64,000 nt of DNA from positions 2,730,001 to 2,794,000 of the forward strand of contig NC_063282.1 of assembly GCF_910591885.1 (NCBI RefSeq), read 5' to 3'. The notes under the pieces were generated by a model. The model was given only the letters and a program-made list of their open reading frames with translations. It was not told where the DNA came from and ran no database searches. Positions 1 to 12,800 of the stretch are shown here, in pieces. The position numbers and the translations under genes are program-made. The stretch's first letter is position 1. Every line of letters begins with the position of its first letter. Source of the DNA: Bombus terrestris. Its lineage: Eukaryota > Arthropoda > Insecta > Hymenoptera > Apidae.

Positions 1-580
1 TTCCCCGATCGACCGTTTATCTTATTGGTGGTCACTGGTGACCACCGTGGCGCCTTGGTAACAGTCGATAGCGACGTATTATAACGAGGCTTCGTTTATT
101 TCAACAAACCATTCGCATTCGTTATTTCATCGTAGGCAAAACGTGCAAAATATATCGTTGAAACGTGTAGAAGATACTGGTAAACGGTACTTGCTTGTTC
201 TATATATAATATCAAGGTATGTGCACACGTCTAACTTCAATTACACGATTATAAAGCAGCATTTACGATTATTTTCTAAGCTGTGTTTATAATAATATTC
301 GTAGATTACCCCTCAAAGATATGGATGCAAACACAGTGCAGCGTTAGATGCAAGAATTCTTCTCATTTTTTTTTTTTATTGATATTCTAATAAAAATGTT
401 TAATCGTTCAATGGGGTACTTTTTATTTCAAAGTATCTTCTATTTATCGGTTATACTCAAAATGCCCTAACTGTCAATTTTCATACAATTTTTACAATTG
501 TAAGAAATTGTATCGATCGCCAATGACCACCGTGGAGAAACCGTGGCGGGTCATATATGACCAAGGTGGCAGTCAAAGTG
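1..580. mobile_element. piggyBac-like non-autonomous element, copy 1 (cut by window edge)
   Basis: From base 1 this is nearly identical to 14683 onwards of the second copy, apart from small indels and a different right subterminal part. It ends at 566-580 in GTGGCAGTCAAAGTG, the inverted form of CACTTTGACTGCCAC that opens copy 2. The next four bases are TTTT, not the TTAA expected of piggyBac-type target duplications, so that side looks mutated. About 117 bases of the left end lie outside the window. No transposase reading frame is present. The element lies in gsb-n intron 3. Confidence 0.7.
27..46. repeat. Internal palindrome of element copy 1
   Basis: A 20-base near-perfect palindrome, GGTGGTCACTGGTGACCACC, with one mismatch at the centre. 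In copy 2 the same site (14709-14728) is perfect, which suggests that copy 1 has mutated. Confidence 0.7.
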
Positions 581-875
581 TTTTGTGAAAAATCAATAGA
601 GCTCACGGCGAAGATTGAACAGGAACGTCAAAGTGCGAACGATTTTACTTTACACCGAAGCCACAGAGAAGAAGCGTACGTAGGTGACGAGTTATCTAGC
701 CATTTACAACTGTTGCAAGCGGTCGTGCACAGATATCGAGGTTCGTTATACGGCGCAACAGTCTCTCGTTCATATGTAAACGTACAGGACTTTGCTCAGC
801 AGGGATGCTGACCAGCACATTTCAGGATGACGTTGCTTCGAAAGAGATATTTGCTCTCGACTTCGCGGCCCTCTC

Positions 876-885
876 TAATTGATTA
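876..885. promoter_or_regulatory. Candidate paired-class homeodomain dimer site (P2 type)
   Basis: TAATTGATTA fits the TAAT-YG-ATTA dimer site known to be preferred by paired-class homeodomains with Ser50, the class encoded by gsb. I noticed only this one exact copy, and one is not far from chance in AT-rich DNA. Autoregulation or cross-regulation is speculation. Confidence 0.2.
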
Positions 886-3800
886 CACGCATCTTTTCAC
901 GCGTTCTATTCAGCCAATCGCCTCTCTTTTCATCTCGGTTGAGAGCCGATATTGATTGTGCCTATCAACGAGTAAACCCGACCGACAGCCGGAGATCGTC
1001 CCGTGTGAAGCGAGTAATTCACTGGTCAGGCATTTGTCGTGCGTCAACCAACGTCGTATATCAGCTTCTGATCATGTGCCGTGGATATCGATGAACGTCT
1101 TGTCTGTGTATTCTCGTCGCGAGGACAAGCTCGAATAGAACGATCGAAGAATCGCCGATTTTAAGCGAAATTTCTCTTAGCAGCTTTGAAGGAAAAACAA
1201 CATCAACGATAAGAATCCCTGGCGGAAATTTTGCAAGCGGTAAATTTTACGCCAGTTCTTCGTCCGCTCAAAACCACATTCTTCGGCTACCTTCTTCAGG
1301 AGACCTTAAAGTTTGTCGAATTTTCGTATTAATTCGTTAGAAGACTATTTTGTATTGATTCAATGGAACGGTAATACCATTCTGATCTTCGCGATTCGAT
1401 CGCTGTTTGCAATTTTTCGAAACTTACGACTGCTCGTTTAGAGCTTCGCAAGCAGCTTGTACAAGTTCGTACAACGAACGGATTGGTCATGGAAAATCAT
1501 GGAAAATCACGGTGGAGGATAAAATTTTGCTGCTCGAAACTGCCCCCTCCCGCGGTAAAAACGCGGCAAACGTATCGCGCCATAAGCAAACAACGTTGGT
1601 TCCTGTTCTGCATCCGTTGTGTCGTAGGGAGAATCGCCGCTTTCCTGCGCCTCCCTTTTGCTTTCCGCGTGTCGAATCGCGGCCTGAATGGTGGAAAAGG
1701 TGCCGCACCTTCGTAGGTTATAAATCTAGTCGGGCCCTCCCTGTCCCACCTTTCTCTCTCGCAGCGGTCCTAGGGGGTCTTAGAGCGTGTGTGAGGTCCC
1801 CTAAATGGTAACAAATGTCTACAAAATGCCAACAATGAGCCGCGAAGCGGTTGACATCCGAGAGCGCATTTTATTTTCCTGTCAACGCTCCCTCGTAGCG
1901 AGACGAGGAAGGAACCATGCGCTTGTCATGGCAAACTGGTATATGCGTCGTTGTTTAAAATATCGCACGCGAACTCGCTGTCTGATTATTCGAAACAGTT
2001 GAATAAATTTCATCTACAGCTACGTTCCCTTAGAATTGATCGTATTTGCAATTTTGTTAGCATCGTTGCGAGTCTCGATCTTGTTGGTCTACGTACCTTT
2101 CGTATTTGTTCTAATTTTAATAGTCCCACTACGCCTACTTGCGTTTCATTCGAATTGCAATCCTTTCACAACTGAACGTATCCTACTTTTCAATTTTCCA
2201 TTTCCCATATATATGTCTCGTTACTTTTCACCTAACGAAATTTCTTTTCCAGAGAACCTTCCGCGCCTATGAAAAATAATAAAATTCTTCGAGTCCGTTG
2301 ATTCTTAATTTCGCTTCTCCTCGCATCGTAGAATATCTTTCCTCGAATATATAGCGACGATAAAGTAGCTCTTACCTAAAGGGAAATCAAATTTTGTGGA
2401 TGTAAAGTGAACAAGATCAAACCGAAACCGCGTCGAAACCATAAAATGGCGTAGAAAGAGCGAACCGCATAGATGACTATAATTTATCTTGTTGTCAGCG
2501 TTGGCCGCAAGGGAAGAAAGAGGAGGTCGATGGGACAAGACTGTCAACACGAACGGCTATTCTTTCCCCGTGTATCGACCTGACCGAACCACTATAGCGC
2601 AGTTCTTCAAGTACAAATCAGGGCACGTAGGTACTCTTGGGAATTGTAAAGAAGTCACCGCCCAAGGATCATTAACCGCGAGCATGGTGGTCTCTGTCCA
2701 TGGTGGAAATGGCACGGCAGAATTTTAAGCTCGGATCTGAGGCCCGTTTCCGTCTTTTGCCTGGCAAAAAGGGACTCACAGCGAACGTTGACTCGAAACG
2801 GTTCCATCTTCCATGGTTTCCCAAGCAGATAGAATTATAACATCGATCATCGTTCTGGATAGCAGATTGATCTTTCCGAAGAATTTGGAAGCGACGAAAT
2901 GCGCATTCAAAATTTCTATTTTAATTTTGAACCCGTGCTTCGAGCTTATACTTTGCTTTTACAGGCTCGACCATGCGAGTTTATGCATTTTATTTCAAGT
3001 AACTTTAAGCAATTGTTATTTTAATTCCTATTATATTCGCTGGCAAAATTCCGAGAATATTCTTTCGCACCAACTTTACGATTAATTACCTTACATTTAC
3101 TTTTATTCGTAGAACGATACGTTTGTTCTGTGAGAAGCTCGGTTAATTATTCTTCGATTCGATCGAGCATTTTGCGCTTGGTAAACGTTATTCTGCAGCT
3201 GCATTTATAAATCTCGCAAATTGCCGATTCCTAGAAAGCACCTATGTCTCCTGATCGAAGGCAGCAACTCGCGTGGTTTATGTACCGCAATGATTTATCG
3301 CTATCATTTTGCCCGGTGGTGGTGCAATGCTCGAGCAACGTATATTGTGAAATTTTTAAGATTTCATCGAATCTACGATTCTTCGAGTGTCACACTTCCC
3401 AATTCGACGTAATCTCAAACTACTTTTCATCCGACCGCTTCAATCTCGCCCGGTTGCATTAATGTTTTTACCAGGTACCGTTTCACAGATTACAATCAAA
3501 CGTGAACCATTACATGGATCGGTCGGTGTATTCTCGATCTGAAAAGGATTATATGCTCGCGTGACAAGGACCGCAACAGCTTGCAGCGTAACATATTAGA
3601 TACACGGCTTGATATCACGCCGGACAGGCTGCTCCTTTTCTTTGACATTGCTCCTTTTTCCATTCTGACACTCTCGCCCTTCGCCTCTTTTTCATTTGCT
3701 CCCATTCTTTTTTAACGTTGATGCTTCATTGCATCGAAACGCAACCGTCTCTCGCCTGTCTTTTTTTCCCCCGATCGTTTTGATAAGGTTCGCTGGGATC

Positions 3801-4708
3801 AACGTGGAGCGGACCATTGACATTTATTTCATACTTTGAGCGATAATATCGTGTCTCTTATAGGTTTATCGAGCGTTGTTTCCGGGCAACACTGTAGCCC
3901 GTGTTAAGGCGGCGGTTCGACTCGTTGTTTTATATTATTTCTATCAAATTATATATTCAGATGTGATTAAAATATGAACTGAAGGTTTACGAGCGGTTTG
4001 ACGCGATGTCAAACACCAGTGCCAACACAAGCGGATATTCTCTAAGAAGTGATAAACAGACGAGCAACAAAATACCTTCCGCTAGTAAGATAATACGCTA
4101 TGAAATTATGGTAATTACAGCCGGGAATATTAATATTTATCGAACAAACCTACTTCTAACGAGTAGAGATTCTATGGTCGTCGATGTACTCGTAAATAAG
4201 TATTTGCACAGCGCTAATAACCAGTTAAATAGTTTGTCTTCGAACCTGGGATTCGACGAATTACAAAGCCAACTCGTTCCTTGCTAGTTCGATCTCAAGT
4301 GTCTTAGCAACCTAAATAATCCTCCTTCGCCTCGTAACTCGTCACGTTCCGTGGATCCTCAGCCTTGCGTCTTTTTTACGATGACTAAATACGTAAATAG
4401 ATCGATTAAAATAACCCTATGCTACCTTGCAATCCGTTAAATTTGCTCGATTTTCAACACCTGTACGAGACCCTAATGACATGTTCTATCTCTTCTCGCG
4501 TGTCAGTGTACTTAGCTGGATCGGTTAAATCAATGTCTCGAATTCTCAGCGGCGCGTCGATCGTCGATACAATCAATAAACCTGATTGTGAATCACTTAG
4601 CGGCGTTGCTCATCGGGTCGGTTGGTTCTGATTACGTAGGAGGTCGGAGGTGGTGTAAAGTGTAAAGCATCGGAATGGATATACATATAACACACGTGGA
4701 AAGGAATA

Positions 4709-4748
4709 AGAGAGAGAGAAAGAGAGAAGAGCGAGAGAAGGAGAGGGT
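4709..4748. repeat. GA-rich simple repeat
   Basis: An imperfect GA tract (AGAGAGAGAGAAAGAGAGAAG and on to GAGAGGG) in gsb-n intron 3. GAGA tracts can bind GAGA-factor-like proteins, but this may be only a microsatellite. Confidence 0.7.
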
Positions 4749-7700
4749 GGGCAGGACCCATTAGGCTAATCCCTCGTCGGCGGCCTCGGCCAAAGGAACG
4801 GAATAAGAAGGAATGAGAAAGCCACAGGCTACGTGTCATTCCTGCTCGCCTGCCGACACCTATACTCGGCCGACACCTTCGTGGCCGAGCTGTACGAGTA
4901 TATCCGTTCAGAGGTGCTCCCTATCACGATTGCTCTCTCGTATTCCTTCGCCATCCGCGATGGAATTCGTCCATTGTCCTTTCTCTGCGTACGCGCGAAT
5001 CCGCGTACACCCCTGTTCTCCAGCGTTAAAACGCTTACTATGCAGAAAATCGGACGATTCGGATAATCAGTGAAACGACGTATAAAAATACTATCAGTTA
5101 GACATTTGAAATCATCTTTCTTATTTTTTCAATTTTATCTACGTTTGCTATTTAGTATTACGTAACAGTAATTTTCTTCGCGTGGATATTTAGGATTTGA
5201 ATGAAAGCGTTTTCGAAGGTAGCAGAGATGCGGGCTATTTGTATTATATTTTTCTAGATTCGAAGGATCTGTGCGCGTGATGAGTCTGAACTTACAGTGC
5301 AGCGAGTAAGATGTTAGATGGGATAGTGATTCTTGGATCGTAATGGTTATGCAATAGGCTGTACATATTTGCACTGTGTGAAGGTATTGGAAGCTAGCAA
5401 GCGGTCTATACAATTGGTCGCATCCAGGAAGGAAAATGATACCGCTGACAGAATCTTTAGTCCTATCTATCTGTGATCTTCAAATTTGTACGTTGCAATT
5501 CCAGTCTTATTTCAACACTTTTAATGTTTTAGTCGTTGAATTTCCATAGACACCACCCACGGGTGTGGCGGCTATAATACAAGCAAATTGATAGTTTATG
5601 GGTTCTAGTGCCTTCCATTGGCTAGTTTAGTATCTATTTCGATATGCTAATTCAAAACACCGCACGATCATTGGTTTCGTTCAAGAAACGTTAAAAGTTG
5701 CGAATGTACTATCTCTCGATGATAAACTATAGCAGTTGTACCACTATATCAGATAATAATTTATTCCTTTCCTAAGCAAATTACTCCTTTCCATATATTT
5801 CTCTTAATTCACCGACATTACTGTTTCGAATTAAATCAACGACGCGATCAATCAATTAAATCAAAACGAGGCGAACGAAATCGAAGAATTCCTAGGCAAC
5901 GTTCGATTGACGAAAGAAGACTGAGCTACCGAAACGAAGGTTTGTCGCACCTTGCGTTACAAATTTTGCAAATTGATGGACGCTAATTTTTGAATTCTAA
6001 AATGTCCGTTTAGGCGATTTAATTTGGGTTTAACGATCGCTCAACCCCAGCGACGATTAAACGTGATAATTACAAGTGTTCTCGCGAGATCGTGGTGCAC
6101 GAGAAAGAAGTTTGATGGATTAACTTTTAATTAAAAGGTATTAAACATTAACGACGGTCATTTGCAAGGACGATGAATGCTCGGGCACGGTCTATGCCGA
6201 TGGATATCTGTAATTGAGGGGTTCAGTTTTAAAGCGGTCCGTAACACTTCGTTCACGAAACGCTTCAACAACAGCCCTCCATGGCTTTACACCTGTTCCG
6301 CTTCGCGTTTTATTAATATTCATTTACCCCTATCTCCAACGTTGCATCTGATTAACATACTTTAACGTTAATCGTAACAGCTTTATTAATATTCGTGTCG
6401 TTTAGGTACTTGCGGATCAGTTAGCGGTTAAACGTCGGATTATATTTAAATATTTCTTTACGCTGAGGTGTAGCTTTTATTCGAGTAATAATTCTTTCAG
6501 GGCTACGTCGAACACCATATCCAATGTGAAATTCGTAAGTAGCTTATTCGTTGTTAGATTATTTAGATTTTTCATTATCCATTAGATGACTGTTTCTAAT
6601 TATGTAAATTAAATTTGATGTATTTCCATTGAATATCCATTATTATATTTACAATTACGCCGTTATTAATCATTTCACGTCTAACTCGTCGTTACATCGG
6701 CTGGATCAGATCTATTTTCAATGGAGTAGGCAATTAATGCTCTAATCGATCTTCGTCCACGCAGTTTCTTCGACGCTCGATATATTAACGGTACTGCTTT
6801 TATAACATTAGCAGCGATTCACGTAATTTCATTACTTTCTTTCCATTTACTGCTACGGGCAAGCGTTGAATCGCAAAGAAGACGTAGCAAGCTTTGTTCC
6901 TTCTTTCCAAATAAATTATTATCTGACGCTTGGTTCAAAGAAGGTTCTAACGTGTCGTGTATGTTGAAAATTATGCAGATCCATTTACGTTCATATTCCA
7001 TGTAGTCCTTGCGACGAATATTCGCAGTTAACGTTATTATCAGAAAGAAGACATTACCCGATACAATTCTCATCCGATATTTTGCAATCCTTGAAAAGAA
7101 AAATAATACGGCGTGGCATTTCCAACTGGTTAAAAATAATCATCGTTTTCGTCATTTTCAAAAGACCTTGCTCACAGCTATACAGCATCGACAACGAAAA
7201 AATTCCATTGTCTTTTCATTTCCAGCCCCTTTTCTTCGTAAGCGTCGAAAGCCAACACGTCGAGAGACTCGCATGAAACTTATTCATCAATAGGCTGCAT
7301 TGCAAGGTGTCACGGTGCTTACGGGGGTCCGTAAATGAGCACCACTGCCGACGTGTGGCAGGCGGCCCGTTTGATCTCCGCGGGACCCTCGCAGGGCCCT
7401 ACAGTCCCTTTGCCTCTCGCCTCTTTCCTCGCATTCTCCAAGATCCACGATCGAAGGATCTAGCCGTTCTTCTCCCACCTTCTTCTCCTGGGCCCGTTTC
7501 CCTCTCGTTTTCTCTCTAAAAATAAACGCACGTATACGCGCGTCTCTTCCTCCACCATGTCTTCCCTCTTCGTCTCTTTCCTTGTCCGTTGCTTCTTCTT
7601 CGTCTCTCGTCCTCTTTCCGTTTCCTCCCTCGCTCGCGCAGACTATTTTTATTTATGAGAAGCCGTCTCTCTCCACGTTCAATCGTCTCTCTTTCTGCCT

Positions 7701-8629
7701 TCCTTCTTGACCGCGGCAACGCGCCTGACGGTCCCGACTTTTAAGACTTCGGAACACCTGTACCGCTAATTCCTCCTTGTCTACCTGTATCACTCACGAA
7801 AACAAATTCCCGCCTCGTGTCAACGGGCAGTGACTCGATGTCGCCTGAAATCGTGTCTGAGTGCTTGATACTCGTGGAGGAATTTTGTTGCAGCGGATTG
7901 GTGGGGAACATTGGCTTTGTAGTATTTTTCACGCTGGATGTTAATCGACGAGGATATACCTTGTTCCTATGCTACATACGAACGGAACGTTTTTGTCCTT
8001 GAGTTTCTTTTCCCTGGCTATTCGATCGATCAGATGGGCAAGACGAAATTGACTCGTAAGTAAGATCAGTTACTTGCATCGCTCACGTACAATTTCTGAT
8101 TTCTTCATTTCGAGACCTTTCATCCTTTCACGCGCCGTTTCATTTACTTTAAGAATAAGTTTCTTTGTAGCTATTTTCTCATTATAGTAGATTAAATAAT
8201 TTCTTCGATCTTGCATATTTTTGCAATTTTAAATAGATTTCGTTTATAGAATATTCTATTGGGGTAACTTACCGAATATTCTCTATATTTCCGCACTTAA
8301 GAATTTTCTATAAAATACTTTAACTCGTTCGTTATATGTATTTACAATAATACGCTCCATTTTATATGCCCAAGAGAAAGAATAAAAAGAAATAAGCGAT
8401 CTGTCGCGTATTCTGTACATTTTTAAATACGTAAACATCCGCGATGGACCATCGACTCATTCACCGCGTGTATCTGTAATTTGCTCTATTTTCTGATACA
8501 TATCCGCGAAAAAGAATACGAGGGAAGAGGAGCAAAAATAATCGTTCAGAACTTGAAGAAGGAAGTCTCGAAAAGGGGAGTGCACGGATCGCGAATGAAA
8601 TGAGAAAAACGACGAGGAAGACTAAGAAA

Positions 8630-8681
8630 GGAGAAGAACAAGACGAAGACGAAGAAGACGAAGAAGACGAAGAAGAAGAGG
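8630..8681. repeat. GAA/GAC trinucleotide repeat
   Basis: Interspersed GAA and GAC triplets with a strongly purine-rich plus strand. Reading frames through it give low-complexity acidic or Phe/Val-rich strings and are not taken as coding. Confidence 0.75.
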
Positions 8682-9737
8682 GATAATGCGTGCCCCGTAA
8701 GATATTGACACTCCTGTAATCCGTTTGTCGGACGTGTGGGCAACCTGGCTAATCCTGCTCACGCCCACCGAAGATTAAATCCTGAAGGCTTCCCGGCTCA
8801 TTCGGACTAACTTGGCCTAACCGACGACGTAGGACCGGACTTAAAGTCCTGTACACACGCTCGCGTACGTCAAACTTCGTTCGTAGATACAGCAGAGGTT
8901 AAAAGCTCTTGATGCCCTCCGACGATGGATCGGCGGCCGTGTTTTTCTTCTTTCTTTTCGTCTTTCGCCTCGCGATATCGTCTCGCATCGCTACCACGTC
9001 CTCTCTTTTTTACGTTTTATCACTCGTCATCATTCTCTGTCTCTAAGTTTCTATCCACGCGTTTTTCCTTCCTCAGGCCAATGAATAATTAACACGCCGA
9101 TGACGCGCGCCACGTCGTACGACGCTGTATCTTTCTGTATCTTGTGGAATCGCAACGTTCGCGTTTTAGTTACGCGATCGAATCTTGGGGCGATTGTTCG
9201 GTTCGAGTTCGGGGCTGAGATCGTCATAGAGATCATCTTCGATAGCCTAATTACTTTGGCGAAGTAGATAGAGGAAAATTGCACGGATGACGTGACGACG
9301 ATTTTGTTGTTAAGAGAATCTTTACTCTCATAGAAAGAAAACTAGAAAGAAAACAGCCCATTGACCTTACTAAAGAAATAAAATAAACAAACCCGAAGAT
9401 GGTATCCCACATGTTGTTTAGCAATTAAGTTAGAAAAATTGACCGAATGTCCAGCCGGACAAATTGTGAAGTACAAATTAAATAATAAAAAGAAAGAGAA
9501 TCTTTAGTGATCTCGGTGAAATGAATATGCAAGGGGAAACATAGTAAACGTCGTAGTTAGCTCTAATGACAGTTATTGGACACTTCTGGTAGTTTGATAT
9601 TTCCAGTTGTCGTTTGTGGCACGCACGTGACGAAGAAAACGAGTTTAAAGCAATCGTTCGAATGCCTCTGTTTAATGCAAAGAGTTACACCAAGTTTGAA
9701 ATAAATTTTATATACTAAATTCTAATCGTGTACTCAC

Positions 9738-9849
9738 CGCCGCCTAGTATACCATCGATGGTGTAGTCCTTTTTCCCATCATCACCAGGTCGTCCACCGC
9801 GAAGTAACCTGCTGATGGAGCTGACACTTGGAGGGTCTGAGAAACCTTC
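9738..9849 (-). CDS. gsb-n: gsb-n exon 3: end of paired domain plus octapeptide
   Basis: A 112-base internal exon encoding residues 123-159 plus the first base of the next Gly codon. The acceptor is CAAGCAG before GAAGG and the donor is G|GTGAGT. It carries the third-helix end of the RED subdomain (PSVSSISRLLRG), a short acidic linker (GDDGKKD) and the octapeptide YTIDGILG at residues 151-158. Octapeptides of this type recruit Groucho-family corepressors in Pax proteins. The run EGFSDPPSVSS is three residues shorter than the matching run in the neighbouring gsb gene and fits the gsb-n subfamily. The exon enters in phase 0, matching exon 2, and leaves in phase 1, the same as the paralogous gsb exon at 60659-60785. 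Confidence 0.9.
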
Positions 9850-12800
9850 CTGCTTGAACGAAATTTGATCAACGATTAGCAACGGTATAAATATCTTAAC
9901 GATAAAATACAAAATAAATCTTCCATTCACAATCGATGTGCCGATAATCGAGATTCTACTCCTGGTAATATTATTACACCCGAAATCCATTAATATCTTG
10001 TGGAAAATCTGCTTTGTCATTACCTAACCCGATCACAGCTATATATCCTAAATTTAATGTCTCCTTTTCGTTTTATTTTCATTACTAATTCGCGAGAACA
10101 ATGCAAGCTCGCTGCCGGCGCGCCGTGGGTTGCACTTTGCCTGGCATTTGCGATTTGCAAATGCAGCCTACTGCACTACAATTTCGCGCGATCATTTTCA
10201 AAGCAAAATATACATTTTGCGCCGCTGAGATTCAGCGTTATTACACATCGCGTTGTGCACCGTTATGCGCAAGTATTTACTACGCTTGAATTCTTCGATG
10301 GTACGGTTGGATAGATCGTGAAATCTTTTTTACGTACGAGACACTGAGAAGCTTTGCTCGAAAAAGCTGGCAGAACGAACGTTTTGGAAATTGTACGCGC
10401 CTTCCGCCTTACGAAATTCAAAATGGATTTACAAATCCATTTCTGAGTAAATTCTCTTTCGCTAGCGTTCTCCGCTTACTCTTAGATACGATTATTTTGG
10501 TCCAAAGACTTAAGAAACTCGGAGACCTAAGAAATTGTTAATGCTGCGTTTTTTAACGCAGGCAAAGAGCGTGGCTTCGTTGGTTATACTTTATTCCATA
10601 AAAATTCTAAATTGTAAATTACCAAACGTGAAATTTTCTGATATTTTTGAACAATCTTCGTGGGATTAGACGATATAGTAGAAGGCATTTGGAAATTATT
10701 TCCAGCAGGCTATTCGGATATCTGTACTTGGAGGGAATTTAATTTTCTCTTTTCTGGGAGCAATACCATAAATATGTTATTCTAAAAATTAGTAATTATC
10801 GCATAAATCATTCTGCTAAGGAGCAAATTGACAATCGACAAATTGAAAATTTGATATATATATATATATTTTAACAATATTTCAAACAAATAGATATAAT
10901 TGAATGTCTTATTATATATGATAAATACGTTTCATTATCGTATTTAACAAATTTCCTATACGTTTTATTTTACACCATAACTATTTGAAACCCATAAAGT
11001 TATCGACCATCTTTCTAATGTAGAATTAGCTGATTAAAATTTTACGACTAATCCATCAGTTACGTATTTCAACTGTATATTTTGCAACGGCGGCATGTAA
11101 CTAATTATCCGATATAAACCTATGATATCGCAATCGAATATTTATCAGAAGTTAATCATACTCAAACGGCCTTTTTACGAGCCTCATGAATATAGTCACA
11201 AAATCTGTATTTAATTTTGAGACAGATCAATATACCAATAGCGTCGCGTCTACAGGCTGCGGACATATTTTATAGACTATAAACGTCGATAAACGTTTTC
11301 CTGGAGCAGAGGCGTGAATCGAGCGAGGCGCAAATTACAGAGCCTCCGATTATAATAGCAACAGTAGTTGGGTATGGCCATAAAAGTGTTCAAGTTTTTA
11401 ATTCGCAGAACACATTTTTCATTTGCAAAACAAATTGAGTTATTAAAATTGTATTAAATACCTTCATCGTCGATATAAAGCAAGAAATGCCTAATTGACA
11501 CTCCATTTGTTCAAACACTTCGATACGTATTATGAAAAATGACGATGATTTCGCGTAGGAACGAGAACGAAGATCTTTGATATTTATAGTGAAACGACAG
11601 GATACTATGGTATAATACGTATTAGGTATATATTCTAATAGCTATAATATTCTAAATATTTGATTACAAAATGTCATAGTTCTCGATATTATACAAAATC
11701 ATCCTTCTTCGATCGACGCGTCCTACGATTGCCAACCCGAAACAGCGTCTGATCTTTAATCTCTCCGATGCCTTTATCGCTTCACGAAGCGTAGATCCCG
11801 ACCTACTACCACGCACAACCTCCGCAACGAAACGCCGATACTCATATACATATTACCTCGCGTACCCGGCGGCATCTTGAAAATCTGTGAAAATCTGCAA
11901 GCCATATCGCCGCTTATCGATCTTCCTTATCTCATCGACGAAGCCCGAGAGATAATCCGAAATCTTACACGGTTAAAGGGGAGCACGAGGAAAACCGAGA
12001 AATCGATGGTGGCAGAACAAAATAAAGGAAGGAGGAAGGAAGAAGGAAGATTCCCGAGGAATATATCGAAATAAAAAAGAGATCAAATAAAATAGAAGAA
12101 GCTAGAGTGTCCTAGGTCTGAGGTGAAAGAACCGCGTCCCTATGCATACAGTCGGAGCAAAGATAAGTGGAAGAAGGGTAGTGGAACAAGGTATCGATGA
12201 ATTTTAAACGAACTACTGCTTAGTGTTATGTATTCGAGTTTCGTTTGCTATGTATCTTGCTAGTGCATAGATTATTTAGTAAACGATTGAAATTGACTTT
12301 CAGCGTGTAGAAACAGCGTATTTAACGAAACTTCGTTAATACCTATTCCCGCTACCTGTCCGCTTATTTTTGCCCTCGACTGTATATTCGACGAAGATGA
12401 AGAGAAAGGTGGAGGCCTGACGAGAAGAGTAAAAGAGTCGGGTCGGAGTAAAAAGGGATGGAAGGTGAAAAAAGCGAAAAAGAGGGTCGCCGGTGTCGAT
12501 GGCTATCTTTCGGATCGGCGATCTCAGAAACAATAACGATCCTTGTGCCCGTTGGTGGCGGTCGAGGCTTTAGGTCCGGGGCGATGACAGCGCGAGAGAG
12601 ACGAACCTCTCTGTCGAAGAACGAGCAGAGAAACGTTGTAAGAAGGTGGATGAAGAAGGATGGATGCCGCCCCAGGTCTTCGGCACCAGGAACGCCTCCT
12701 TCCAACATTAAATGCCGTATTAATGCCGGCCACGACCGCCCGCTTCCACGACTCTGCAACGGCGTACGCGTTCACGAAACCGTTTTTCCTCTTTCGGCCT

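Larger units (their letters stand above)
585..9737 (-). other. gsb-n intron 3 (partial), no exon found
   Basis: This stretch follows the exon 3 donor (GTGAGT, 9737-9732). I looked on the minus strand for the homeodomain signatures RRSRTTF and WFSNRRARLRK and did not find them. The open frames are short and unlike known proteins. The sequence is AT-rich with GC-richer patches around 7290-7480 and 8690-8900. The latter contains CTAATCCTG and TTAAATCCTG, which resemble homeodomain sites and could be part of an enhancer. Confidence 0.6.

Noticed and set aside
7741..7932. Minus-strand open frame with a Ser/Thr-rich, protein-like translation downstream of gsb-n exon 3
   Set aside because: No homeodomain or gsb-n C-terminal similarity, no clear acceptor or donor pair in the right phase, and only 63 codons.
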